Of a stretch of 64,000 bases of DNA, positions 7,274 through 16,598 are shown piece after piece. Under the pieces are notes generated by a model. That model had not been told where the DNA came from and did no database searches. It saw only the letters and a program-made list of their open reading frames with translations. Position numbers and translations under genes: made by a program. Location: positions 3,797,001-3,861,000 of the forward strand of contig NZ_CP088247.1 in the NCBI RefSeq assembly GCF_021117295.1. The letters run 5' to 3'. Each line of letters begins with the position of its first letter. The stretch's first letter is position 1. Origin of the DNA: Methylorubrum sp. B1-46. GTDB lineage: Bacteria; Pseudomonadota; Alphaproteobacteria; Rhizobiales; Beijerinckiaceae.

Positions 7274-10216
7274 TTAGACCTTATCGACTTCAAGGCGCTG
7301 GGCCAGGAGGTCCGCCGCCGAGCTCTCGACCGGCCGGGTCTTGGATGTCTTGGCCGACACGTACTTGGCCAGGGCGACCAGCTTCGCCCGGCTGGGCCAG
7401 TAGTCCTGACCGAGCTCCGTCCTAATGAACGCGAGCCCCTCGCGGGGGTCGTCCTTCTGCATCGTCTTGTGCGTAGCGAATAGGACGCGGCGCAGGTGCG
7501 AGGACCCGAAGCCGTTGCCGCCCAGCATTCGACCCTTTAGGGCCCCCGCGCCAGCCAGGGAGGCGGCGTTCGCCTTCGTCGAATCCATCAGGTCGGTATG
7601 ATCGGTGACGGAGAAAGTGCGCGCGAAGTCCTGGTAGTCCGCGTATTTCGTCGTGCCTTTGCTCTCCATATCGAGCATCCGGACGTAGAACCGGGACGTC
7701 GTGTCAAGGTCCCGCCACATTGCGGGTGGAAAGCCTTCGGGCACGAGCTTGTTGTTCGCGACTGAGGCGGCGTACTCGATCAGCTCGCGGATGACCGTTT
7801 TCTCACCGCGGGCGAGCTTCCTGTAGATGTCCGCGCCGACCTCCTTCCGGTCGATGGTCGCGTAACTGGTGATGACCCGCAGCGCGGCAGCGTAGGCAGC
7901 GAGCTGCAAGTCGCCGTCTGTGTAGAGACGCTCCGAGGTCCAGTCGTCGTCCAGGGCATTCAACGAGGCGAGTTGGGCATCAACCTCGGTCTCGATCTTC
8001 TCCTCGATCTCCATCCGCCTCGCATTGCCGCCGCCGATGCGCTTGCGAAGCACAAGGAGGACGGTTCCCTGGACGTAGTTGCCTCCACCCGTGGGCTTGG
8101 CGATCTCGGTGACAACGTTCCATGCAGCGGTGACCCTCAGGTCGGCGGCCCACATGATGGCAGCCAAGTCCGCCCAGACCCCGGCGTCTTGATGAGTAAA
8201 CATGACCACCTGCATGCCATTGTCCGGCATCTGGCGCGAAAGAGCCTTGTAGGCCGCGACCATGTCGGACCTGAACTTCTCGTCGGAGCCCTTGACGGCC
8301 AGGCTCCGCTGGCTGTCCCAAGTCCAGCCATCGAAGGGTGCCGGCGGACGCTTCCTGAGCCAGCCGATGAAGAACTCGGTTATCTCGTGATAGTTGATGG
8401 CGTCCGCGTACGGCGGGTCAGAAACGCCGATGTCGATTTCTTCGGAAAAATCGAGCGCGGACATGTTATGCACCGCGCCGGACCCAGCCAACACCTGTCG
8501 TTCCCCGAGCTCAAGCACGATATGCTCGTTCAACCCGCGGGTAGCGCGGACGCCGTAGTTGAAGAGCGTGTTGAAAGCCTGGTTCGAAAAGAGATGGCTG
8601 ATGGACTCGCGCGCCGCTCCGGTCCCGTAATAGCAAAGCTTGTTGCCCCAATCGAGTGCTTTCGCGAGGTTGAGGTATAACGAAGGTTGCATGCGCAAGT
8701 CGCATGCGTGGATGTGTTTCGAAACCAGGGCGAAGTACAGGAGGTGCCTGGCGCCGAACAACTGATGCCAGTAGCGCCAACCGCGCTCGCGCATTGGCTG
8801 GGACGTGTTATCGCCTGGCAGGATCGGCTGGTCAGGGATAAGACCAAGCCCCTGCCACTCGTCGATGTTCGAAGCGACGCAAGCCGTAACCTTTGCCTCC
8901 CGTTCGAGATCGGCATCACTCACGGCTGCGAAGAACGTATTCTGGCGCGACTTGCCGATGGTATCTCTCTCAATCCACTGAATGCAGTATAGGCGCTCCT
9001 GAAAAATATCAGATTCTGCCGGCCTGAATTCATTCTTCGTCCAGGGACGGAGCTTGTTAGCGTTGCGCCCATCATCGCCACGGTAGTCGCCCCTGATTAC
9101 GCTAATTGCCACGCCATCCGCTTCCGGGTTGGCTGGGTGGACGAGCCGCCCGTCTCGCAAGGTTCCCTTCTCGGACAAGGCCAGCTCTGCTTTCGTGACA
9201 CCCGTGACGATGTCGATGTCGTATCGCTTGTTGCCGCTGTCCGGACGCAGCCGAGCGACGACGTTGCGCGATTTCGAGATGATGAACGTCGGGAGCAGCG
9301 GCACCATCCAACCCGTACGGGGGCAGCGCGTCTCGATGCAGTACAAGTAAGCCTTCGCCCGGTTACCCTCCGCGTCATGCTCGATGCCCAATCCGGTGAC
9401 ATCTGCATCGACAGCCTCCGCGACCGCGCGTTGGGCGGCCTCGATCTCCGCCCTCGTCCGAGCGTCGGCGCCGATGACGTTGAAGCCCCCCCAAGTGAGC
9501 ATGCAAGCGATGGGGTTGAGATCGGATGCATGGACGGAGCAACCGATGCGCGCAGCCTCGAAGGGGATCGAGCCGCCGCCGCAAAAGGTGTCGGCCAGCC
9601 TAGGCCGTCGCCCATAGCGCATGACCCCGAGTTGCTCGATCAGCCCCGCGACGGATGTGGCCGAGGTTCCCAGATGGGCGTTGACCTCCTCCCAGATGTC
9701 GCTGAGCAGTTCCTCCTCGCGGCACTCGTCCGGCCGCAGGCAGAAGTCCAAGCGCTTGTCGTACGGGAGCGTCAGGACCCACTCGGCCAAGAGCTCCTGA
9801 CGCTGCTCGCGCGACAGGGTTTTGCGGTAGGCGGGCTTGGGGTCCGGCTCGACGAGCTTGAGGTACTCGGGCCATTCCGGGTCGACCTTCGCGGCCGGGA
9901 TCGCCTTGAGGCGCTTCAGGAAGGCCGCGTCGTCCATACCCATCAGCAGAAGGAATATGCGGAGGTCCTTGATGGGGTCCTTGGTCGAAGGCAGCAGGCA
10001 GCCCAGGACCGTCGCCCGAACGAGGATCAGAGGCTTGCGCCCCTTCCAGTAGGTGCCGAGAACGGTCAGCAACTGGCCCTGGACGGCCGAGCGCTCCTTG
10101 AAGGACTCGGCTGACGCCCGTCCCACTGGGAACTGGGTTTCCAGGAAGGAGGGGGCATCCCTCAAAGCGAACGGGACGACGGCGCCGGCCGCCACAACGG
10201 GGCTATGGACGTTCAC
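7274..10216 (-). CDS. DUF1156-type adenine-specific DNA methyltransferase
   Basis: A 980-residue N6-adenine methylase of the DUF1156/COG1743 type. AdoMet motif I (DTFCGGGSIPFEA) starts at residue 209, a Cys pair (about 293 and 298) sits in the inserted zinc-ribbon region, and the catalytic DPPY is at 600-603. The start chosen is GTG at 10216 because it overlaps the upstream DUF3780 stop as GTGA; the frame stays open about 100 codons further upstream but that part is out-of-frame shadow of the DUF3780 gene. Methylases of this family travel with DUF499 ATPases in defence islands and probably mark host DNA as self. The target site cannot be read from sequence. Confidence 0.85.
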   Translation of the reverse strand: MNVHSPVVAAGAVVPFALRDAPSFLETQFPVGRASAESFKERSAVQGQLLTVLGTYWKGRKPLILVRATVLGCLLPSTKDPIKDLRIFLLLMGMDDAAFLKRLKAIPAAKVDPEWPEYLKLVEPDPKPAYRKTLSREQRQELLAEWVLTLPYDKRLDFCLRPDECREEELLSDIWEEVNAHLGTSATSVAGLIEQLGVMRYGRRPRLADTFCGGGSIPFEAARIGCSVHASDLNPIACMLTWGGFNVIGADARTRAEIEAAQRAVAEAVDADVTGLGIEHDAEGNRAKAYLYCIETRCPRTGWMVPLLPTFIISKSRNVVARLRPDSGNKRYDIDIVTGVTKAELALSEKGTLRDGRLVHPANPEADGVAISVIRGDYRGDDGRNANKLRPWTKNEFRPAESDIFQERLYCIQWIERDTIGKSRQNTFFAAVSDADLEREAKVTACVASNIDEWQGLGLIPDQPILPGDNTSQPMRERGWRYWHQLFGARHLLYFALVSKHIHACDLRMQPSLYLNLAKALDWGNKLCYYGTGAARESISHLFSNQAFNTLFNYGVRATRGLNEHIVLELGERQVLAGSGAVHNMSALDFSEEIDIGVSDPPYADAINYHEITEFFIGWLRKRPPAPFDGWTWDSQRSLAVKGSDEKFRSDMVAAYKALSRQMPDNGMQVVMFTHQDAGVWADLAAIMWAADLRVTAAWNVVTEIAKPTGGGNYVQGTVLLVLRKRIGGGNARRMEIEEKIETEVDAQLASLNALDDDWTSERLYTDGDLQLAAYAAALRVITSYATIDRKEVGADIYRKLARGEKTVIRELIEYAASVANNKLVPEGFPPAMWRDLDTTSRFYVRMLDMESKGTTKYADYQDFARTFSVTDHTDLMDSTKANAASLAGAGALKGRMLGGNGFGSSHLRRVLFATHKTMQKDDPREGLAFIRTELGQDYWPSRAKLVALAKYVSAKTSKTRPVESSAADLLAQRLEVDKV

Positions 10217-10860
10217 GCGAAAGCCTCCAGTCGGCCAGAGATCGCCTTGAGGGCAGCAAATTCGACGCGCTTCTGAGCGATGTCGGGTTGCTGAGCCGCG
10301 CCCGTGTTCTTCCTGGGCGGAAGGTGGCCGCGGCCGGTCATGACGCCGAGTGAGAACACGTCGCGCTTCGTTCCGAAGCACAGCGCCCGTCTGAGGGCGT
10401 CGCGCCACCCCATCCCCGTCTGGTGGGCGTAGCCCGTCGAGGCGGCGGTCATGGTGTACAGCCACCAGCGCTCTTCCGGCTTGAGCCCGAGCCAGTTCCG
10501 GATGGCGACGTCGCACTGCTCCACGGACACGTCGTCCTGCTCGATGGCCCAGACGAGGACAAGGAGCTCTTTGCCGAGGAGGCGCTGAACGCCGTTGTTG
10601 CCCTGGGTCCAGGAGCCGGACCGCTTGCGCTCCGCCTTCAGCCGTCGGTTAAACTCGGAGCGCACCTCGCCCGAGACAGCATCCCACTTGGCCTTGGGCA
10701 GTTGTGCCCTGAGGACGACCTCCGGGGATAGGACTGCCTCGGTCGCGACCGGCGGTCGCCCGAAGACCTCGAAGACATCGACGGTGTCCTTCGTAGCTCG
10801 GGGCACCTGCACGAGGTAGCAATGCTCGACGTAGTAGTCGGCACAATCGAAGTCCGGCAT
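10213..10860 (-). CDS. DUF3780-type defence-associated protein
   Basis: A 215-residue protein resembling the DUF3780 family, which is known almost only from its position between DUF499 and DUF1156 genes in defence islands. It has a Trp-rich central stretch (residues about 100-165, including RWWLYTMTAA), no membrane segment and no visible catalytic motif. It is coupled to the methylase by a 4-bp GTGA overlap and follows the ATPase gene by 12 bp. A structural or specificity role in the methylase complex is inference. The family call rests on recalled sequence style plus the diagnostic neighbourhood. Confidence 0.7.
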   Translation of the reverse strand: MPDFDCADYYVEHCYLVQVPRATKDTVDVFEVFGRPPVATEAVLSPEVVLRAQLPKAKWDAVSGEVRSEFNRRLKAERKRSGSWTQGNNGVQRLLGKELLVLVWAIEQDDVSVEQCDVAIRNWLGLKPEERWWLYTMTAASTGYAHQTGMGWRDALRRALCFGTKRDVFSLGVMTGRGHLPPRKNTGAAQQPDIAQKRVEFAALKAISGRLEAFA

Positions 10861-10872
10861 GACGCTAAACCC

Positions 10873-13800
10873 TCAGACGCCGTCGTCCTGCGCCCACTTC
10901 ATGGTCTCAAAATCGAGATCCACGGCGTCGGCGAACACCTTGTAGTCCTTACCGGTAGCGAACCGGGTCTCGTTGAAGCTCGCGCTCGCACGGGTCGCCG
11001 TGAAGCTGCCCGACTGGGCCACCGACGAAATCACCGTCGTCACGGCATCCGCGGACATGGAGACCCCGTCCCCGAATGTGATGTCGGCGAACACGCCGAC
11101 ATCCTCCGAACCGATCTCGATCTGTCCGCCTCGCACCGTTGCGCCGGTCGCGGCCTGCAGGGCCGTCATTGCGTCAGTCAGGCGGGTGATGGAATCGAAA
11201 CGGAGCGCCTGGCGAAGCAGTAGGGGGCGGTCGTCGCGGATCTCCTTCGGTCGCGGATGCGGCTCAGGACCGTCGCCTTGGGTAAGGCGCACTTCCTCGC
11301 CCGTCCGCCCATCGACCGCCGGCACGAGCCTGACTTCCTTGGCAGCGCCTGGCACCGATAGGGGGCTTGAGACCACTGAGCCTTGCATCGGGTCCGAGCC
11401 GTCGAACGAAGCGCGGACCTGCGCGGAGCGCGGTACGACCGTCCACTCGATCGTCGTGCCCGTCGAGGTAGAGGCGGCGTGGGCAGCGAGCCTGACTGGG
11501 GCGAGCCACTCGACCGGGGGACCCGACTTCGCCTCGCCCCGGCTGTCCACGGGCAGGAACCAAACCCTGGAAGCGCTTGTCTCGTAGCTGCGGCCCGCGA
11601 CTTTCCCGGAGACGGTCGGGTCGGGGTGCCCAGTCTCCGAGGCGTAGACCGTGTCCGCCTCTTCGGGTGTGACAATCAGTTTGTAGACGCCTTTTTCAAG
11701 GGCAGCGTCGAGCGAGCCTTCGAGCCTGACGGCGACAGATGTTACCCGCTCGTACTTCTTTTCAATGAGACCGTTGCGTTCGCGCCAGTGCTTCGTCCGC
11801 ACTATCTCCGTGATGAGATGGTCAAGTCCTCCGGTCGAGAGCCAGTACCATCCGGCCTTCGCCGCAGCCTTGCGCCTCAGTTCCCCACGTTGGACTGCAT
11901 CTGCGTCGAAGAGCTCATGCTCTGCTTCCTCGCGTAAGGTCGCGATTTCAGTCTCGATCTTGGCCGCGGGGTAGAATTTCCCCCGGGCCTCAAGCGTCTT
12001 GAGGATTTGCTCCTCGCCCCGATAGTCGTTGTTATCGAACTCCATACGGAATTGGCCGTAGTCCCGCAGGCCTGACCCAGTCGGGAAGACGAGTGTGGTG
12101 AACGTCTCCCTTACAGCCGAGGTGAAGCTGTTCGCGACGCGCGCCTTGATGCCCTCCACCTCGCGCATCTGGGTCGATTCTTTGCCATGCCGCTGCGCGA
12201 TGGCCTTCTCGACGATGGAGATAGCCCGCATCTGGCGAGCGATCCCGCGCAACGAACCGAGCGAGTTGAGGTCGGCCGTTAAGATGAGGACCCGGTTCTG
12301 GCGGTCGAGCTTCCTCCACCACTCGATGAGGTCCGGCGGAAGGCTTTGGGCCGGCCGCTCCACGACGACTAGCGTAACGTCCTCCTCGCCGACCTTGATC
12401 TCGTCAAGAGAGGGTAGGATGGCCAAATTCTTGTTGTAGAGCGCCTTGGTCTTGGGTTCGAAGACCTCCGCCAGCTTGTCCCTAAGTTCCTGGTCAACAA
12501 CCTCCTCGGCCAAGCTGGCGCCTGTGTTGTTGATCTCCGACACGACGTTGGCGACCTGGCCGAAGTAGATGCGCTCATCAGGTCCCTTGAACAGGTACTC
12601 CGCATTTCCGGCGAGCTTGTCTAAGGCTGTCGAGATTGCCGGCGTCCTGGTGAGCGGGTCAATGAGGAATTCGATGACCTCCGACCGACGGAGTCCACGA
12701 ATGGGCTGCTCAGCCATCGACAGCGACGACATCAGGATCAGCTTAGAGATAGACGTCGCCGTGGAAGAGCCTTCGCCGGCGTCGATCTGCTCGGCCAGGG
12801 CATTGCCCCGGTCTGCGATGTCTTTGGAGATGGCGTTCGTATAGTGGTTGTTGATCTTGCGGATCTCCTCCACGGTACCGGGATGGTTCAGGTCGAGGTG
12901 CTGGAGCCCAATGAGGAAGATCGAGTCGTTCGACGCCCAGGCATTCCGAACGGCGAGCCGCAGGATGCGGATGAGCGCCCGGGTCTGCTGGTAACCCGGG
13001 TTCTCCTTGAACCGGGCGACAATGTCTCGGATGGACGGGTGGAAGGGATACGTCTCCCGTATCCGGGCGATGAAGCTCTCCGGTATGGACGGGACGTCGT
13101 CGACCTTCTTGGCGCGGTTGAGCTCGTCTACGTAAGCCTGTGCAATCTCGTCGATGGCGTCTCCGTCGGGAAGCTTGTCGAAGAGCTTCTTGCGGATGAT
13201 CTGGAAGACCTCGCCTGAGTTTTGCTGGACCGGCGTGATGGCCTGGGCGTATTTGCCGTACTGCTTGTTTAGCGTGTTGATGAGAGTCTTCAGCTTGCCC
13301 GAGCCCTCGGCGAAGACATCGTCGATCAAGTTCGTGACGACCACGCAAGCCCGCGGCAATTGCGACAGGGCGTTGAACAGGCGCTCCAAGGCGCCGATTG
13401 TGATGTCGGCCAGCGTCGAGTTGCCGACCGCCTGGCCCTCGGCCATCTGCAGGTAGCTCGGGAGCTCGTCCAGGAGGATCAGCACGGGCCCGTCGCCGAG
13501 CGTCGCGACCCAGTCGTCAACGCCGGGCGTCTTGGCCCCGTCCTTCCAAAAGCGCGCCATCGCCTCGGGGCGTTCCAGGCGGTCTGCGATCTCGCCCCAG
13601 AGGAAGTTTGACGGGTTCTGGTGGCCATTGAAGATGACGACCTTCGCGGAGCCGAAGGTCGCCGTCGGGGCGATGTTCGGGATGATGCGGTGGCGCAGGC
13701 CATCGTCCTGCGCGAGGAGAGCGAAGGCGATCAACGAGTGCGTCTTGCCGCCGCCCATCGACTGCGAAAGGTAGAAGGCGCCGTCGCCGGTCCTGCCGGA

Positions 13801-13986
13801 GAGGCGGTCGAAGCCGTTACGGACCAGGGCGTTCAGGCCATCGGTGAAGTGGTTGCGCCTGAAGAACGCGTCCGGGTCGATCTTACCCTTGTGAAGGTCG
13901 TCCAGGTTGGCGATCTGGTCGACGAGGCCATCCTTCGAGACGATGTCACTGACGTCGCAAAGTTGCCTTACGCTCTGAATGGCCAC
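10873..13986 (-). CDS. DUF499-type AAA ATPase of the defence operon
   Basis: This 1037-residue ATPase belongs to the DUF499/COG1483 type. Walker A SMGGGKT is at residues 76-82 and Walker B LILLDEL at 169-175; a long helical region and a beta-rich C-terminal part follow. Proteins of this family are large P-loop ATPases found with DUF1156 methylases, broadly analogous to the BrxC/PglY ATPases of BREX. It probably powers DNA recognition or remodelling in the complex. Its start overlaps the stop of the upstream RHH gene by one base. No nuclease motif is visible in it. Confidence 0.85.
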   Translation of the reverse strand: MAIQSVRQLCDVSDIVSKDGLVDQIANLDDLHKGKIDPDAFFRRNHFTDGLNALVRNGFDRLSGRTGDGAFYLSQSMGGGKTHSLIAFALLAQDDGLRHRIIPNIAPTATFGSAKVVIFNGHQNPSNFLWGEIADRLERPEAMARFWKDGAKTPGVDDWVATLGDGPVLILLDELPSYLQMAEGQAVGNSTLADITIGALERLFNALSQLPRACVVVTNLIDDVFAEGSGKLKTLINTLNKQYGKYAQAITPVQQNSGEVFQIIRKKLFDKLPDGDAIDEIAQAYVDELNRAKKVDDVPSIPESFIARIRETYPFHPSIRDIVARFKENPGYQQTRALIRILRLAVRNAWASNDSIFLIGLQHLDLNHPGTVEEIRKINNHYTNAISKDIADRGNALAEQIDAGEGSSTATSISKLILMSSLSMAEQPIRGLRRSEVIEFLIDPLTRTPAISTALDKLAGNAEYLFKGPDERIYFGQVANVVSEINNTGASLAEEVVDQELRDKLAEVFEPKTKALYNKNLAILPSLDEIKVGEEDVTLVVVERPAQSLPPDLIEWWRKLDRQNRVLILTADLNSLGSLRGIARQMRAISIVEKAIAQRHGKESTQMREVEGIKARVANSFTSAVRETFTTLVFPTGSGLRDYGQFRMEFDNNDYRGEEQILKTLEARGKFYPAAKIETEIATLREEAEHELFDADAVQRGELRRKAAAKAGWYWLSTGGLDHLITEIVRTKHWRERNGLIEKKYERVTSVAVRLEGSLDAALEKGVYKLIVTPEEADTVYASETGHPDPTVSGKVAGRSYETSASRVWFLPVDSRGEAKSGPPVEWLAPVRLAAHAASTSTGTTIEWTVVPRSAQVRASFDGSDPMQGSVVSSPLSVPGAAKEVRLVPAVDGRTGEEVRLTQGDGPEPHPRPKEIRDDRPLLLRQALRFDSITRLTDAMTALQAATGATVRGGQIEIGSEDVGVFADITFGDGVSMSADAVTTVISSVAQSGSFTATRASASFNETRFATGKDYKVFADAVDLDFETMKWAQDDGV

Positions 13987-14249
13987 TACTTCTTCCCTCC
14001 CATGGCCGCACCTTCCCGGCGTGCGTCCAGCAGATGCGTGACGGCTTCCTCGACCAGTTCGTAGACCGGCCTGTTGTCGTCGAGGGCCGCCTTCTTGAGG
14101 TTGAGGATCAGGTCGGGATGCAGGTAGACATACAGCGGCCGCCGCCCGTCTGAACGGGGAGCCGTCCTGCCCTCTTCGGCGCCAAGAACCATCGGTGCAA
14201 TCCAGCCATCCAGATATCTGACGCTCTCACGGGCGGGTCGATTCGACAA
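13986..14249 (-). CDS. Small ribbon-helix-helix-like protein, first operon gene
   Basis: An 87-residue protein whose central part (about 38-75) has the pattern of a ribbon-helix-helix fold: a short strand (YVYLHP) followed by two helices ending in VEEAVTHLL. RHH proteins are usually dimeric DNA-binding repressors or antitoxin-like regulators. As the first gene of the operon it could be its autoregulator. No partner toxin is visible next to it. Upstream DNA is IS66 remnant, so the operon promoter may lie within 14250-14500; no clear -35/-10 pair was picked out. Confidence 0.65.
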   Translation of the reverse strand: MSNRPARESVRYLDGWIAPMVLGAEEGRTAPRSDGRRPLYVYLHPDLILNLKKAALDDNRPVYELVEEAVTHLLDARREGAAMGGKK

Positions 14250-14507
14250 TCGAGCTTGGCCGTTCGATGGCCGGCGTCATCGCTTTTGCGAGGGCATTGT
14301 GTGTCGGCGACCACAACCTGACCGACGCGTTCTGGTAGGCGGCGAAGGAACGGGAGAGCGAACCGGTCGAGGCCGGCGTCGTCCTCGCATCCGGCCGTAA
14401 CGCGGTGGCTTGTTGGTAACCTGCGGGGACGGGATCGGCAGGTACCCGAACGCCTGATGAAAACCCTGACCTTCAACATGGATCCACCGCGTCTCGGCCC
14501 GCAAATT

Positions 14508-14714
14508 GCTGAGATCCGTCTACGCGCTTGAGCGGCAGGCCCGCGCGAAGCCGCTGGCGGCGGCGCTGAAGCTGTGGGCGGAACGGAGCCTGACCCAGAG
14601 CTGCCGGGTCGGTCCGAACTGGCCAAGGCGTTGCGTTACATACTGGCGCGCTGGCCGGCACTGACCCGCACCTTCGACGACGGACGCATCGCGCTCGACA
14701 ACACCCTTGAATGA
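14508..14714 (+). pseudogene. IS66-family transposase (TnpC) remnant, frameshifted
   Basis: Two frames together spell the end of an IS66 TnpC transposase: ERQARAKPLAAALKLW in one frame, then GRSELAKALRYILARWPAL and DDGRIALDN in another, ending at a stop at 14712-14714. The intact family continues past LDNN, so this copy is frameshifted and truncated. It lies upstream of the defence operon on the opposite strand and marks past insertion-sequence activity at the right edge of the defence block. Confidence 0.7.
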
Positions 14715-14726
14715 GAGTGCGCCAGA
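14715..14726 (+). repeat. 12-bp direct repeat, right copy (IS-end-like)
   Basis: GAGTGCGCCAGA directly follows the IS66 remnant stop codon and is identical to 141-152 in the same orientation. Together the copies flank the defence operon. Confidence 0.4.
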
Positions 14727-14908
14727 TCCAAAGCTGCACGCCGAAACGCAACTTTTGTTATATCTGTCGAGTTTGTTGGTTGTGCCTGCGGGCGCCAATT
14801 GGCATGCCAAGGTGACGCAGGTGACGAATATCGCCTACCCTGATTTTCAGGTTTGTTTTTGTGCTTATCTGCGCTCGCCCGAATTGCCGAACTTAGGAGC
14901 GGACGGCA

Positions 14909-15199
14909 GTGCCGAATATTAGAAAGCCTGACACAGAACGCCTGAAGCAAATCCGCTACAACGATCTTGCTGCCCAGCGCGCTCTAATCAACGAGATCAG
15001 GGCCGAGCCGTTTATTGGTTCCCGTTGCATTCTTCCGCGGATCAAGGGCCCTCGCCGGATTCCGACGCAGCCACTGCCGCAGTTATTCGAATTCCTACCC
15101 GAAATGCGCCGACCACTCAGGCCATGGGAGCTGCCCCCCCCGCAAAGAAGTGCGCGGCTCGGAGAGTTTCCGTCCAGCCGAAGCTTCTCCAGCAGGTGA
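14909..15199 (+). CDS. Hypothetical, possibly truncated gene
   Basis: A GTG-started frame of 96 codons with AGGAG about 9 bases upstream. The first 50 residues look protein-like (charged, helical); the rest is Pro/Arg/Ser-rich and looks like read-through of non-coding sequence. The family is not recognised. It sits between IS66 and IS3 remnants, so it may be the start of a gene destroyed by insertion. The surrounding stretch 14727-15338 otherwise holds nothing I can call. Confidence 0.25.
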   Translation: MPNIRKPDTERLKQIRYNDLAAQRALINEIRAEPFIGSRCILPRIKGPRRIPTQPLPQLFEFLPEMRRPLRPWELPPPQRSARLGEFPSSRSFSSR

Positions 15200-15338
15200 T
15201 AGATGCCCAGCAGGTGCAGTCTCCTCAACAAGCCAACTCCCTCGACAAACACGGGAGCAACGAAAGAAGAGAAGGTGGCCTTAACCCCCTGGCCTTCCCT
15301 TATTCTGAAGCTAGTGTCCGTCGATGAGGATACGGACA

Positions 15339-15467
15339 ATGAAGAAGAGCCGGTTCAGCAAAGAGCAGATCATCGGTATTCCGAAGAACCAGCAGGCGAG
15401 GCTACCGGTGGCTGAGATTGTCCGCCGTTACGCTATCAGCGACGCGACGTTCTACGCCTTGACCTGA
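15339..15467 (+). pseudogene. IS3-family OrfA fragment
   Basis: A short frame begins MKKSRFSKEQIIG and continues to RRYAISDATFYA, the hallmark helix-turn-helix start of IS3-group OrfA proteins. It stops after 42 codons and the middle is divergent, so it is a broken remnant. It abuts an oppositely oriented OrfB tail. Confidence 0.7.
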
Positions 15468-15544
15468 GCAAAGTAGCGCGCTTCGGCCTCGGCGATATGC
15501 ACGTTGCCGATTGGTTCAAGCAAGCGGCGGGTATTGAACCAATC
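15461..15544 (-). pseudogene. IS3-family OrfB transposase C-terminal fragment
   Basis: Read on the minus strand, 28 codons spell DWFNTRRLLEPIG followed by AEAEARYFA, the conserved end of IS3-type OrfB DDE transposases. It is inverted relative to the adjacent OrfA remnant and overlaps it by a few bases, so at least two IS3 relics or one rearranged relic are present. Confidence 0.65.
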
Positions 15545-15678
15545 GCCCTACCATGAGAGCCAATTCGCACTCTAGAAATAAACGGTTTACCCTCGGATCC
15601 AGACAGCAAAATGCCATTAATTCTGGAGTAAGTTCCCCCGGCAAAATTAGGATCGATTGGTCTAGTCAGGAGCTTCAA

Positions 15679-16113
15679 ATGTCAGAACAAAAATTTAATG
15701 AAATCGGGGCGGCTGTTTTTGTTGCGCTCACCGCCGAAGATAAGGCAAAGTTAGCCGAGCACATAAGGGATGCACGGGCCTCCTTGAGCAACGAATATGT
15801 CCAAGTTCACGACTGGCTATGTATAATCATGCAGCACTACTTTGAGCCGGCAGGATTTGGTAAGCGCATCAAGCGCGTAACAAATGGGGATATTCTGGAG
15901 ACTTGTATCAATCTTGCGATCGTCAGGCCTGTCGCTGGCTGCGATTGGTATCGCCTCCTCAGTCCATTTTATCCAAACACCGAGAGAGTGTCGGGCTTGT
16001 TTGATGCGGCAGCAGACGGCAAAATCTCAGCCACGCCCTCAATCTTGCGACAAGCGCTTGAATGGCGGGTGGGTGTGCGTTCTGTGAATGCCCATCTGCC
16101 GCCGGACATTTAG
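15679..16113 (+). CDS. Hypothetical protein, 144 residues
   Basis: The start ATG at 15679 is preceded by AGGAG six bases upstream, which is better than the longer frame that opens at 15553. The product is soluble and mostly helical, with three Cys and several Trp residues. I do not recognise a family. Base composition is less GC-rich than the flanking operons, consistent with recent acquisition. It lies between the IS relics and the phage-like element and is transcribed alone; a cargo gene of the island is likely but unproven. Confidence 0.55.
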   Translation: MSEQKFNEIGAAVFVALTAEDKAKLAEHIRDARASLSNEYVQVHDWLCIIMQHYFEPAGFGKRIKRVTNGDILETCINLAIVRPVAGCDWYRLLSPFYPNTERVSGLFDAAADGKISATPSILRQALEWRVGVRSVNAHLPPDI

Positions 16114-16598
16114 ATCGCTATATGCTCAGTAAAACTGCGAGAGTCCGACGATTTAGGCAGCGGGCACCTGTAATCCCGCTTTCCGATACTCGTCGGCCGG
16201 TATCCTGATTTTGCCATCCGCATTGGTTGTTATCGTGAATGACTTCGGCGAGCGCGGGCGATGCGGGCCTGATGGCAGCGGCATGGGCAGCCGACACGGG
16301 CGGGGCTGTCCAATGGTGGTGAGGAGAGCCTTAGGCGGGTGCGCCGATTTGTGGAGAGCACCAGTGAGAGTTCGTTACCATCGCCGTCGCGCAGGAGTGC
16401 TGAAATGACACGAACACCGATTCGCGGCAATAAGAGCCGCTTAACCGGTGATTGGGCGGCCCGCTGACTGCGACAAACAGCGCAGCCTAGGGGCGAAGGC
16501 TCCCCTAAGCGGGGCGGTTTGCCGAATTCGAGCGACGCGCGTACCTTTAATGCGTCGGCGGGTGTGCTGCCCCGGCGACGACCAAGCCCTACGAGACC
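16114..16598. other. Intergenic region before the phage element
   Basis: No gene could be supported in these 485 bases. The right part holds a short imperfect hairpin (AGGGG/CCCCT around 16490-16508) and leads into the replication gene. This is the likely left junction of the phage-derived element, but no attachment-site repeat of the tRNA at 34456 was recognised here. Confidence 0.4.

Noticed and set aside
10217..10516. 100-codon N-terminal extension of the DUF1156 methylase
   Set aside because: It overlaps the DUF3780 gene, is Arg-rich and unlike a methylase start; the GTG at 10216 couples to the DUF3780 stop.
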